This document shows, one piece after another, positions 17,401-24,953 of a stretch of DNA of 52,655 nucleotides. The stretch is from Rhizobium sullae. GTDB lineage: Bacteria > Pseudomonadota > Alphaproteobacteria > Rhizobiales > Rhizobiaceae. The stretch's first letter is position 1, and the number at the start of each line of letters is the position of its first letter. The stretch lies in the NCBI RefSeq assembly GCF_900169785.1, contig NZ_FWER01000037.1, positions 44,017 through 96,671 of the forward strand, read 5' to 3'. The notes under the pieces were generated by a model. The model saw only the letters and a program-made list of their open reading frames with translations. It ran no database searches and had not been told where the DNA came from. Position numbers and translations under genes: made by a program.

Positions 17401-17718
17401 TTCATCGCCGCCGGTCGCCGGCTGTCGCCGAGGATCGCGCCGCTGATCGAGTTGCTTCCCGAGCGGGGGCATATCGCCCGCGAGGTCCGGCAATCATTCA
17501 CGCTCTTCGGCCAGCGCAAGGTGCCTTTAACGCTCATCTATAGCGAAGGCGACGTAGGACTTGACCATATGTACTTCCATTTCGGCCCTGGCGGTCGCAA
17601 GCTGTCGCGCTATCCGAACGTGCGGATGTTGATGCTGCAGAATGCCGACCACAATCTGACGCCGCCGGAATCGCGCCGCATCGTGCTTGATGAGATCCTT
17701 CGTCTCGCCAAGGCTTGA
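14413..17718 (+). CDS. Wzx-type flippase fused to two alpha/beta-hydrolase domains
   Basis: An 1101-residue fusion. Residues about 8-485 are a polysaccharide flippase (MOP/Wzx family) with some 12-14 hydrophobic helices and the opening GAAGMLLLLTGFVSSIITAR. After a polar linker (about 500-550) come two alpha/beta-hydrolase domains. The first (about 552-780) has an elbow GQGLG at 634-638 with glycine in place of the nucleophile, so it is probably not catalytic. The second (about 830-1095) has GRCSG at 917-921 with Cys919 as nucleophile, Asp1047 in SEGDVG and His1080 in NADHN: a complete Cys-Asp-His triad, as in dienelactone-hydrolase-like and exosortase-associated hydrolases. The hydrolase part should lie on the cytoplasmic side. 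Flippase and transfer or release chemistry in one chain is unusual. No frameshift or internal ribosome site points to two separate genes. Confidence 0.85.
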   Translation: MSKGIIGNSMMNGAAGMLLLLTGFVSSIITARMLGPEANGIVAFSLWLVVIGASIAELGSSITLLKTLPQLTAQGFDERRRRGFAAILVTFMVCSTIVLLALYAAFFLTSEEMHWAETAPSVALVTGILFFIQAIGSFVKFYLIGEKRLGAFFRLTIVVSLIQLVGVVIGAVTHGVEGVLIGYAAGQLVLFIATLPVLLARRDWCGVSLKYLASSSAILSIQFIIDSIFLNRLELLFLQQFWSVEMVGYYAVGLSIANIALQLPIQMTGSLLPYYSERRHKSDDSTLPVEVFSAVTRSMAYIVLPMSLGLAAISSELVVVVFGEAFRRSGPVVALLALVAPAYTCMQILSLYLLSMDRARARLTISVIGGLIMVVGCLLIVPRLAAEGAALVRIAVFVAMSVMMIKQTGFGYRLSGLYVSLIKVTLASILCACGALAVLAFIQGPVGLVAAIAGGALSYFAALRVLHAVPLEDIEVIRSILDKVPMLLQVPARRAVDFITASSNGRKNDTPSDEEFSQEPAEGAGRSAALPVVFDGTIGLFMPESSAATKRSTAVLFVSPWGFEEMCSRKFFRVAAEHFSDIGVPSLRFDYRGTGDALDFGALPASLETWENSIRAAAAKLKSLSACDRIILMGQGLGATLAHRIGHAIEDVDSVVMLAPVLNGRGYLREVNMWSKLIHADLGLGKEHVQSDLVQIAGLIMPEAIAAEIGKLKITSPQSLAAPNYLIVERPTRAEDTGFAEALKALGANVEQKVFEGYDELATNPLFAKTPMAVVGLLTQWLEKTTAFSSSHYPIVLENQVLVGDGFEEIPVRFGSHDHLVGVVSRPLGQAKGNAVLFMSTAYDRHAGWGRTTVDMSRELARQGIVSLRFDSANVGDSVPRPDAPEQVLYSASQTDDAIAALDLLETFTSGPVMVAGRCSGGYLAFRAGVADERLKAVISINPFVYYWDPKMPVRKEHVVSVPRSFDDYGQRLARLDTMKRLLRGEVDVFAALQNIFIAAGRRLSPRIAPLIELLPERGHIAREVRQSFTLFGQRKVPLTLIYSEGDVGLDHMYFHFGPGGRKLSRYPNVRMLMLQNADHNLTPPESRRIVLDEILRLAKA

Positions 17719-17735
17719 GCGGCATCCCACGTGGA

Positions 17736-18917
17736 TCAGGTCTTGGTGGCGGCGCCGATCTCTAGAGATTTATAGAGGTCGATATAACGTTCGGCGACTA
17801 CATCCCAGGAATATCCCCGGGCAGCATCAAGCAGGGCTTGGCGCAAGGCATTCCCTTCGAAGGAGAGCCGCCGGTAGGCTGCTTCGATTGCATCGGCGGC
17901 CGCTTGAGGGCTGGTGAAATCGGCAAGCGTGATGAGGTCGTGCCGGTTTGCAAGAGCGGTATAGGCCTCGTTGGCGTTCAGGACCGGCAGCAGCCCCGCG
18001 CTCATGGCTTCCAGCGCAACCAGGCCGAAGCCCTCGTATTCCGAAGCCGAGGCAAAGATCGAGGCGTTCGAGATGATCTCCCGAGTCTTATCGTTATCCG
18101 GCGAAATATGAAGCGTGACGCTTTCCCGAAGACTTCTGTTTTCGATCTTCCGCTCGAGATCCGAACGATTCAGATCGGATTCGGTCCCGACGATATCGAG
18201 ATGCCAGGCCGCATCGCGACCCTTTAAAGCGACCATGACATCCAGCAGATGATCCAGCCGCTTGTTGACGGAAAAGCGGCCGATGGTGACAAGGCGGCGC
18301 CGCTGTTTTTGAGATGCGCCGTCGGCGAACTTGCCGATATCCACGCCGTTCTCGATCACGATGCTCGTCCTTGGCGAGATTTTGCGAAACTGTTCCAGAT
18401 CGGAAACGCTGCAGCCGACAATGCGTTTGTACGCCCGTGCTGACATGCGTGTCAGCGTCTGGAACCACACTTTCTTGATCGCAGCATATTTTCGTGTGTG
18501 GAAGAAGGCGCCATGGGTGGTCGCGATCATCGGCTTGCCGTGCAGGAAACGTCCCAGCGCCAATGCATCGAAAAAGAAGTCGATTCCGTGCACGTGAATG
18601 AGCGAGGCATCTCCCAGGTGACGGAAGACTTGGGGTGCGATCGGATAGCGAGAGCTGCCCGACCAGGAGATGCGGACGACCTCGATACCGTCGATCACCT
18701 CGCGGGCCAGCAGTTTGTTGTCTCGCGTTGTGAAGAGCGAATCGAGCGTTATGACGCGGACGCGGTAGCCGTGTTTAATTGTCTGGCGGGCGAGATTGGC
18801 GACAACGTCCTCAAGGCCGCCACGGTTCGGCAGGAACTGGCGGACGACATGCACGATCAGCGGCGCAGCGCGTGTCTGCGGCACTGATGTGACGGTCTCT
18901 GTTTCCACTGCTGACAT
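17736..18917 (-). CDS. Glycosyltransferase family 4, converging on the flippase fusion
   Basis: A 393-residue GT4 enzyme. The N-terminal domain has the FLPNRGGLEDVVANLARQ loop typical of WecG/PimA-like transferases and an HVHGIDFFFD strand; the C-terminal domain has IGRFSVNKRLDHLLD and the E-x7-E motif in SEYEGFGLVALEAMSAG. The ATG at 18917 has AGGTGGG just upstream and is preferred to a GTG three codons earlier. The gene reads toward the flippase fusion, with only 17 bases between stops, and has its own promoter region. It probably takes part in the same glycan pathway but could be regulated separately. Confidence 0.85.
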   Translation of the reverse strand: MSAVETETVTSVPQTRAAPLIVHVVRQFLPNRGGLEDVVANLARQTIKHGYRVRVITLDSLFTTRDNKLLAREVIDGIEVVRISWSGSSRYPIAPQVFRHLGDASLIHVHGIDFFFDALALGRFLHGKPMIATTHGAFFHTRKYAAIKKVWFQTLTRMSARAYKRIVGCSVSDLEQFRKISPRTSIVIENGVDIGKFADGASQKQRRRLVTIGRFSVNKRLDHLLDVMVALKGRDAAWHLDIVGTESDLNRSDLERKIENRSLRESVTLHISPDNDKTREIISNASIFASASEYEGFGLVALEAMSAGLLPVLNANEAYTALANRHDLITLADFTSPQAAADAIEAAYRRLSFEGNALRQALLDAARGYSWDVVAERYIDLYKSLEIGAATKT

Positions 18918-19036
18918 TGCGCCCACCTACCGGCCACATGGCCGCATCTCTCTGACCAGATACTGGATGGTGTTAAAGCGCGGTTTACAGGGAGCCCTGC
19001 GGAGCGGTTGTTGCGGAAGAAGGTTAACCGCGTCTG

Positions 19037-19273
19037 TCAGAAGGCCTTGAAGGTCAGCGTCGTCAGCGACCGTACGATGCCGGGGATATTGGCGATGTTG
19101 TCGTTGATGAATTTGCCGATATCCTGGCCCTCTTCGATGTAGATCTTCAGAAGCAAGTCGTAATCGCCGCTCGTTGAATAAAGCTCCGAGACGCGTTCCG
19201 TTTTGTAGATCGCGTCGGCAACGTCGTAGGTCTTGCCGGGCGCGCATTGGAGCTGGACGAAGATGGGCTTCAT
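19037..19273 (-). CDS. Stand-alone Lrp/AsnC ligand-binding (RAM) domain protein
   Basis: A 78-residue protein that is only the C-terminal RAM domain of Lrp/AsnC regulators: MKPIFVQLQCAPGKTYDVAD, then SGDYDLLLKIYIEEG and the closing PGIVRSLTTLTFKAF. There is no DNA-binding helix-turn-helix. Start ATG 19273 has an AGGAAACC site. Such small proteins bind amino acids and form rings; whether they act on full Lrp proteins is unknown. It lies downstream of the LysR gene on the same strand (72 bases apart) and next to lysine catabolic genes, which suggests amino-acid sensing. Confidence 0.8.
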   Translation of the reverse strand: MKPIFVQLQCAPGKTYDVADAIYKTERVSELYSTSGDYDLLLKIYIEEGQDIGKFINDNIANIPGIVRSLTTLTFKAF

Positions 19274-19345
19274 GAGGGTTTCCTGCGAAAAATTCTGATT
19301 GGGCGCATAATGCTCGAAAGCACTCTTCCGATGCAAGACGTTCCG

Positions 19346-20239
19346 TTATCCCGCTTCGGCTTCGGCGATGATCCAGCCGCGAAAGGCTGAAAGCGGCGCA
19401 TAGTCGGCCCGCTCGGGAGGATAGGCGAGGTAATAGCGTTCGCTGCTTTCCATTTCCCGGTCGATCGCCGCGACAAGATCACCGCGCCTCAGTTCGTCCT
19501 GAATGAGAAATGTCGGAAGCAGCGCAACACCGAGACCGGCGATCGCTGCCTGTGCGGCAGTCGCAAACTGGTCAAAGAGCATACCGTGCACGTTCTGGAA
19601 GGCCACGCCGTTGGCCGCGAACCATTTCTCCCAAGCGTCAGTCCGCGTCGTCAGATGCAGAAGAGGAACATTCGGAAGATCCTCTGCCTTGGCGATGCCG
19701 TGTTGCTTGAAGAATTCCGGGCTGCAGGCGGGAACCGTCTTTTCCGACATCAGGAATGTGAGTTCCGCTCCCGGCCATTGCGGATGACCGAAATGGATCG
19801 CGGCATCGATGGAATCGAGCCGGAAATCGAAGGAGGAGAGCCGGGTGACGAGATTGATGGTCACGCCCGGGTTCTGGCTCAGGAACCGGCTGAGGCGCGG
19901 TGCCAGCCAGCGGGTGCCGAAGGTCGGCAGGATGGCGAGGTTCAGCGTTCCACCATGCGGATTGGCGCGGAGGTTCAGGGAAGCGCTGGATATACGGCGA
20001 AGCGCTTCGCGGACCTCGCGGGCATAGCTGTCGCCTGCAAGCGTGAGGCGCACCGTCTGGCGTTCGCGAAGAAACAGTTCAGCGCCGAGCTGTTCTTCCA
20101 GCGCCTTAATCTGGCGGCTGACGGCGCTTTGGGTGAGGTCGAGTTCGCGTGCTGCCGTCGTCACGCTGCCGGTTCGGGCGACGGCCTCGAAGGCGGCGAG
20201 CAATGAAATCGACGGCAGAAAACGTCGTGAAGGCAGCAT
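19346..20239 (-). CDS. LysR-type regulator, probably of the pipecolate/lysine genes
   Basis: A 297-residue LysR protein of the GcvA-like branch. The N-terminal winged helix is canonical (SLLAAFEAVARTGSVTTAAR, then LTQSAVSRQIKALEEQLGAE) and the effector domain follows, with TLNLAILPTFGTRWLAPRL at its start. It is divergent from hglS with 109 bases between starts, and that gap contains a TTC-N7-GAA dyad. In Pseudomonas putida the amaA-amaB and hglS genes also flank a LysR regulator, so the neighbourhood supports control of this catabolic set. The inducer (pipecolate, aminoadipate or similar) is a guess. Confidence 0.87.
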   Translation of the reverse strand: MLPSRRFLPSISLLAAFEAVARTGSVTTAARELDLTQSAVSRQIKALEEQLGAELFLRERQTVRLTLAGDSYAREVREALRRISSASLNLRANPHGGTLNLAILPTFGTRWLAPRLSRFLSQNPGVTINLVTRLSSFDFRLDSIDAAIHFGHPQWPGAELTFLMSEKTVPACSPEFFKQHGIAKAEDLPNVPLLHLTTRTDAWEKWFAANGVAFQNVHGMLFDQFATAAQAAIAGLGVALLPTFLIQDELRRGDLVAAIDREMESSERYYLAYPPERADYAPLSAFRGWIIAEAEAG

Positions 20240-20242
20240 GGT

Positions 20243-20261
20243 TCATTCCGATTGAGAATGA
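20243..20261. promoter_or_regulatory. Candidate LysR operator between the regulator and hglS
   Basis: TCATTC (20243-20248) and GAATGA (20256-20261) form a dyad with 7 bases between, giving the T-N11-A pattern of LysR-type binding sites. It lies four bases from the LysR start codon and about 88 bases before hglS. Confidence 0.5.
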
Positions 20262-20348
20262 TCTGTTTCCAAAACGTCGATATTCATGGCGTTGAAGCCC
20301 TTGTAAAGAACTTTATCCTGCAGAATCGGAATGACCCGGAGTTCTTTC

Positions 20349-21761
20349 ATGCCGAGCGCCTTCGTTTCCACCGACCGCATCCGTTCGCTTTTCACCGAAG
20401 CGATGTCTCAGATGTATCGCGCGGAGGTGCCGCAATACGGCACGCTGATAGAGCTTGTGGCCGACGTGAATGCGGAGGTATTGGCAGGGAACCCCGAATT
20501 GCGCAAGCGGCTGGAGCGCGCGGGTGAACTCGACCGCATCGATGTCGAGCGCCATGGGGCGATCCGCCTCGGGACGGCTGATGAGCTTTTCACCATCCGC
20601 CGTCTCTTCGCGGTCATGGGCATGCAGGCGGTCGGCTACTACGATCTTTCGGTTGCGGGCGTGCCGGTGCATTCCACCTGTTTCCGGCCGGTCGACCAGG
20701 CCGCACTCAACGTCAATCCGTTTCGCGTCTTTACCTCGCTGCTGCGACTTGAGCTGATCGAAGATCAGAGACTTCGCGCCGAGGCGGAACGTATCCTGGC
20801 CAAGCGCCGCATCTATACGCCGCGCGCCATCGAACTGATCGAGCACCATGAGCAGGGCGGCGGCCTGACGGAGGCCCAAGCCGTCGAATTCGTTGCCGAG
20901 GCGCTCGAAACCTTCCGCTGGCATGGCGAAGCGACTGTGAGTGCGGAAACCTACAAGCGTCTGCACGATGCGCATCGCCTGATTGCCGATGTCGTCAGCT
21001 TCAAGGGCCCTCATATCAACCATCTGACGCCACGTACGCTCGATATCGACGGCGTACAGCGGCGCATGCCGGAACGCGGCATCACGCCGAAGGCCGTCAT
21101 CGAAGGTCCGCCGCGCCGCGACTGCGATATCCTGCTGCGCCAGACGAGCTTCAAGGCGCTGGAAGAGCCGATCGCTTTCGCGGGCGAGGCGGACAAGACG
21201 CAGGGCACGCATACGGCCCGTTTCGGGGAGATCGAGCAGCGCGGCGTTGCGCTGACGGCGAAAGGAAGGGCGCTCTACGACCGGCTGCTTGCTTCCGTCC
21301 GCAGCGAAGTGCAGGTCGGTGCTGCGGGAGCCAAGGCCAACGATTATGATTCCGAGCTTACCGGGCGCTTCAAATCGTTGCCGGACAGTTGGGACGCGCT
21401 GCGCTGCGAGGAGCTAGCCTTCTTTCACTATTCCGCGACGCCTGCCGGCATCGCGGCTGCCGCTGAGGGCAAGCTGCCGCGCGATACGGAGTCGCTGATC
21501 GCCGACGGCTATCTGGCTTTCGACCCGATCGTTTATGAGGATTTCCTGCCGGTCAGTGCGGCAGGCATCTTTCAATCCAATCTCGGCACAGATCAGCAGC
21601 AGAACTACGCGACGCGCTCCAACCGCGCAGCATTCGAAGAAGCGCTGGGCGTCGCCGTGCAAGACGAGCTGAGGCTCTATGCCGAGCGCCAGTCTGCCTC
21701 TCTTGACACCGCGATGAAGATGCTGGGGGTTGCGGCTCTGGAGCTGAAAACCGTTGCCTGA
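20349..21761 (+). CDS. hglS: 2-oxoadipate dioxygenase/decarboxylase (HglS, DUF1338)
   Basis: A 470-residue member of the DUF1338 (YdcJ) family, which includes HglS of Pseudomonas putida. HglS is a non-haem Fe(II) enzyme that converts 2-oxoadipate to D-2-hydroxyglutarate in lysine breakdown. Family hallmarks are the N-terminal TEAMSQMYRAEVPQYGTLIE and the central INHLTPRTLDIDGVQRRM with metal-ligand histidine. An in-frame ATG at 20331 could also start it; ATG 20349 gives the usual MPSAFVSTDRIR opening and has GGAG upstream. Next to a pipecolate oxidase and an aminoadipate semialdehyde dehydrogenase it forms the end of the same route. An aminoadipate transaminase and a 2-hydroxyglutarate dehydrogenase would be needed and are not in the window. 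Confidence 0.88.
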   Translation: MPSAFVSTDRIRSLFTEAMSQMYRAEVPQYGTLIELVADVNAEVLAGNPELRKRLERAGELDRIDVERHGAIRLGTADELFTIRRLFAVMGMQAVGYYDLSVAGVPVHSTCFRPVDQAALNVNPFRVFTSLLRLELIEDQRLRAEAERILAKRRIYTPRAIELIEHHEQGGGLTEAQAVEFVAEALETFRWHGEATVSAETYKRLHDAHRLIADVVSFKGPHINHLTPRTLDIDGVQRRMPERGITPKAVIEGPPRRDCDILLRQTSFKALEEPIAFAGEADKTQGTHTARFGEIEQRGVALTAKGRALYDRLLASVRSEVQVGAAGAKANDYDSELTGRFKSLPDSWDALRCEELAFFHYSATPAGIAAAAEGKLPRDTESLIADGYLAFDPIVYEDFLPVSAAGIFQSNLGTDQQQNYATRSNRAAFEEALGVAVQDELRLYAERQSASLDTAMKMLGVAALELKTVA

Positions 21762-21828
21762 GGCTGCTTCCGCAATGCCGTGGACGGCGCTAGAGTGCCT
21801 GCCGCGTTTGCTTGGAATGGACTGACCG

Positions 21829-23112
21829 ATGCTGAATGATCCACGCTCCCACGGGCTTTGGGAAAAGACCGCACCATTGCCGCCGGAGACATCCGCGCTG
21901 CAGGGCGCGGTGCCGGCCGATGTGGTGATTGTCGGCGGCGGCTACACCGGGCTGTCGTCCGGTCTTCATCTTGCCGAAGCCGGTTCGAAGGTCGTGCTGT
22001 TGGAGGCTCAGGAGATCGGTTTTGGCGGGGCCGGCCGCAATGTTGGACTGATCAATGCCGGCATGTGGGTGATGCCGGACGATCTGCCTGGCATTCTCGG
22101 GCAGACCTACGGCGACCGCCTGCTCGATATGCTGGGCCATGCGCCGCGCCTTGTCATGGAGCTGATCGAAAAGCACGATATCGCCTGCGAACTTGAAAAG
22201 AGCGGCACGCTACATTGCGCCGTCGGCGCGGAGGGATTGAAGGAAATCGAGGCGCGTGCTGCGCAGTGGTCCGCGCGCGAGGCCCCAGTGACGCTGCTTG
22301 ATGCCGCCGAGACCGCACGTCGCGTTGGCAGCAGCGCCTATGCCGGCTCGCTGCTCGATATGCGTGCGGGAACACTGCAGCCGCTCGCTTATGCGCGGGG
22401 TCTGGCGCATGCGGCTGTCAAGGCAGGCGTTTCGATCCATACGTCGAGCCCTGTTATCGCAACCGAACAAAACGGCAGCCGATGGACGGTCAAGACCAGG
22501 AGCGGGCAGGTGACCGCTGACTGGATTATCGTCGCTACGGACGCCTACAGCACCGGGCCGTGGGAACAAGTGCGTTGCGAGCAGGTACATCTGCCCTATT
22601 TCAATCTCGCGACGCCGCCGCTCGGCGATACTCTGCGCAAAGCGATCTTGCCCGGCCGCGAAGGCTGTTGGGATACAAAGGAGATCCTGTCCTCTTTCCG
22701 GATGGATCATGCCGGGCGCCTCGTTTTCGGTAGTGTCGGGGCGTTGCGCAATACCGGCGCTGCAGTTCATAGAAGTTGGGCGAAGCGCTCGCTGAAGAGG
22801 CTCTTTCCGCAGATCGGCGACGTGGAGTTCGAATACGAATGGTACGGCAAGATCGGCATGACCGACAATGCGCTGCCGCGCTTTCACAAGTTCGCTCCGA
22901 ATGTCGTTGGCTTCTGCGGCTATAATGGCCGGGGTATTGCGCCTGGTACGGTATTCGGCCGTACGCTGGCGCACCATGTCCTGGGCAGGATCGCGGAGGC
23001 CGACCTGCCCTTGCCGGTTACAGACCTGCGGGAGCCCGGCTTCCGCGCGCTCAAGGAAATGTGGTACGAAGCCGGCGCCCAGGTCGCCCACTTCGCCGAC
23101 GCGCGCTTTTGA
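21829..23112 (+). CDS. amaA: FAD-dependent oxidoreductase, probable L-pipecolate oxidase (AmaA-like)
   Basis: A 427-residue DAO-family flavoprotein. The dinucleotide-binding loop is DVVIVGGGYTGLSSGLHLAE at about residues 31-50, followed by LLEAQEIGFGGAGRNVGLIN, the FAD-pyrophosphate and isoalloxazine segment seen in AmaA and PuuB-like oxidases. The C-terminal NVVGFCGYNGRGIAPGT strand closes the FAD site. DAO enzymes of this branch oxidise cyclic or secondary amines; the close link to amaB and hglS points to L-pipecolate to piperideine-6-carboxylate. A gamma-glutamylputrescine oxidase would look similar, but its usual partners are absent here. It follows hglS by 67 bases. Confidence 0.82.
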   Translation: MLNDPRSHGLWEKTAPLPPETSALQGAVPADVVIVGGGYTGLSSGLHLAEAGSKVVLLEAQEIGFGGAGRNVGLINAGMWVMPDDLPGILGQTYGDRLLDMLGHAPRLVMELIEKHDIACELEKSGTLHCAVGAEGLKEIEARAAQWSAREAPVTLLDAAETARRVGSSAYAGSLLDMRAGTLQPLAYARGLAHAAVKAGVSIHTSSPVIATEQNGSRWTVKTRSGQVTADWIIVATDAYSTGPWEQVRCEQVHLPYFNLATPPLGDTLRKAILPGREGCWDTKEILSSFRMDHAGRLVFGSVGALRNTGAAVHRSWAKRSLKRLFPQIGDVEFEYEWYGKIGMTDNALPRFHKFAPNVVGFCGYNGRGIAPGTVFGRTLAHHVLGRIAEADLPLPVTDLREPGFRALKEMWYEAGAQVAHFADARF

Positions 23113-23155
23113 GTAAAAGCTCGCATTCAAGAAGAAGAAAGTTGGAAACACGACA

Positions 23156-24694
23156 ATGACTATTGCTACGCTCGATCTCGCAGCCGAAACGAAGAAACTG
23201 CTTTCCGAACTCGGTGTCGATGCGGACCACTATACCGGCGGCACCCTGCGTGTCACTTCGCCGGTCACCGGCAAGGAAATCGGCCGGCTCAAGGAGCATT
23301 CCGTTGCGGATGCCAAAAAGGCGATCGACGAAGCGCACAACGCTTTTGCCGCATGGCGCGCGGTTCCGGCGCCGAAGCGCGGCGAACTCGTCCGCTTGCT
23401 CGGCGAAGAGCTTCGCGCCGCCAAGCCGGCGCTTGGCCGCCTTGTTTCGATCGAAGTCGGCAAGATCACGTCCGAAGGTCTCGGCGAAGTCCAGGAAATG
23501 ATCGATATCTGCGATTTTGCGGTCGGCCTTTCGCGCCAGCTCTATGGCCTGACCATTGCAACCGAGCGCTCCGAGCACCGCATGATGGAAAGCTGGCATC
23601 CGCTCGGCGTCGTCGGCATCATTTCGGCCTTCAACTTCCCGGTCGCCGTCTGGTCGTGGAATGCGGCGCTGGCGCTGGTCTGCGGCAATTCCACTGTCTG
23701 GAAGCCGTCGGAAAAGACGCCACTGACGGCACTTGCCGTGCAGGCGCTGTTCGAAAAGGCGCTGAAGCGTTTCGTCGCTGAAGGCGGGCAGGCGCCGGCG
23801 AACCTCTCGACGCTGCTGATCGGCGGCCGCGCAGTGGGCGAAGTTCTCGTCGATCATCCGAAGGTGCCGCTGGTTTCGGCAACTGGCTCCACGGCCATGG
23901 GCCGCGCCGTCGGCCCGCGCTTGTCGCAGCGTTTTGCCCGCGCAATTCTCGAACTCGGCGGCAACAATGCCGCCATCATTTGCCCGACGGCGGATCTCGA
24001 TCTGACGCTCCGCGGCGTTGCCTTCTCGGCGATGGGGACCGCTGGCCAGCGCTGCACGACGCTTCGCCGTCTCTTCGTGCACGAGAGCGTCTACGACAAA
24101 CTCGTGCCGCGCCTGCAGAAGGCCTATGGCTCGGTCACGATCGGCAACCCGCTGGAAAACAGTACGCTTGTCGGTCCACTGGTCGACAAGGCAGCCTTCG
24201 ACAAGATGCAGTCGGCTTTGTCCGAAGCAAAGTCGGCTGGCGGCAAGATCACGGGCGGCGAGCGCGTCGAAAACGGCGCTGCCGATGCCTTCTATGTGCG
24301 TCCGGCGCTTGTGGAGATGCCGTCGCAAACCGGCCCTGTCGAACAAGAGACCTTCGCACCGATTCTCTATGTCATGAAGTACACGGATTTCGATGACGTG
24401 CTGGAACTGCACAATGCCGTGCCGCAGGGCCTCTCATCGTCGATCTTCACGAACGACATGCGTGAAGCCGAAACCTTTGTTTCCGCCCGCGGTTCGGATT
24501 GCGGCATCGCCAACGTCAACCTCGGCCCATCGGGTGCCGAAATCGGCGGTGCTTTCGGTGGCGAAAAGGAAACCGGTGGTGGCCGCGAATCCGGCTCGGA
24601 TGCCTGGAAGGCCTACATGCGCCGCACGACGAACACGATCAATTACGGCAAAACGCTGCCGCTCGCTCAGGGCGTCAAATTCGACGTCGAGTGA
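23156..24694 (+). CDS. amaB: L-aminoadipate semialdehyde (piperideine-6-carboxylate) dehydrogenase
   Basis: A 512-residue aldehyde dehydrogenase of the ALDH7 (antiquitin) branch. The catalytic cysteine is in AGQRCTTLRRLF, the general base glutamate in ILELGGNNAAI, and the NAD loop in ISAFNFPVAVWSWNAALALVC. The C-terminal GAFGGEKETGGGRESGSDAW is diagnostic of ALDH7 and distinguishes it from other ALDHs. It oxidises the open-chain aldehyde in equilibrium with piperideine-6-carboxylate to 2-aminoadipate, directly after the amaA step. It is 43 bases from amaA and ends in a strong terminator, so hglS-amaA-amaB is one operon. Confidence 0.93.
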   Translation: MTIATLDLAAETKKLLSELGVDADHYTGGTLRVTSPVTGKEIGRLKEHSVADAKKAIDEAHNAFAAWRAVPAPKRGELVRLLGEELRAAKPALGRLVSIEVGKITSEGLGEVQEMIDICDFAVGLSRQLYGLTIATERSEHRMMESWHPLGVVGIISAFNFPVAVWSWNAALALVCGNSTVWKPSEKTPLTALAVQALFEKALKRFVAEGGQAPANLSTLLIGGRAVGEVLVDHPKVPLVSATGSTAMGRAVGPRLSQRFARAILELGGNNAAIICPTADLDLTLRGVAFSAMGTAGQRCTTLRRLFVHESVYDKLVPRLQKAYGSVTIGNPLENSTLVGPLVDKAAFDKMQSALSEAKSAGGKITGGERVENGAADAFYVRPALVEMPSQTGPVEQETFAPILYVMKYTDFDDVLELHNAVPQGLSSSIFTNDMREAETFVSARGSDCGIANVNLGPSGAEIGGAFGGEKETGGGRESGSDAWKAYMRRTTNTINYGKTLPLAQGVKFDVE

Positions 24695-24714
24695 CCTACG
24701 AACACATTGGATCG

Positions 24715-24757
24715 GAAAGGGACGATGACGGTGACCCGCCATCGTCCCTTTCTTGCT
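24715..24757 (+). terminator. Strong terminator after amaB
   Basis: A 13-bp perfect stem (GAAAGGGACGATG at 24715-24727, CATCGTCCCTTTC at 24740-24752) with a 12-base loop and a following T-rich stretch. Confidence 0.85.
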
Positions 24758-24811
24758 TTACGGATCCGGCATTTGCCACTGCCGCGGGTGATCAACGCCA
24801 CTCAAAGACCA

Positions 24812-24824
24812 TAGAATCATTCTA
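24812..24824. promoter_or_regulatory. Probable Irr box (iron control element) before fbpA
   Basis: TAGAATCATTCTA is a perfect 13-bp dyad, extended by AA on the right. It resembles the ICE motif (TTAGAA-N3-TTCTAA) bound by the haem-sensing regulator Irr of rhizobia. It is 130 bases before the ferric-binding protein gene. Assignment by motif likeness and the iron-uptake function of the gene. Confidence 0.6.
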
Positions 24825-24828
24825 AAGT

Positions 24829-24843
24829 TGATTGATAACTTCA
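24829..24843. promoter_or_regulatory. Probable RirA IRO box before fbpA
   Basis: TGATTGATAACTTCA fits the TGA-N9-TCA pattern described for IRO boxes, the sites of the iron-responsive repressor RirA. It begins four bases after the Irr-like dyad. The pattern is short, so the placement beside an iron importer carries much of the weight. Confidence 0.5.
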
Positions 24844-24953
24844 AGTATTTGTGAAGAGGCTTAGCAAGGCAAAACTTGAAAAGCTGGATCAAGAAAAATA
24901 TACGAGCACGCATCACCCCGGGAGTTTGGGGCGACACGGCGATGGAGGCATCA

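Noticed and set aside
23051..24412. A 453-residue minus-strand frame across amaB
   Set aside because: Antisense of a well-supported ALDH7 gene; no domain recognised.
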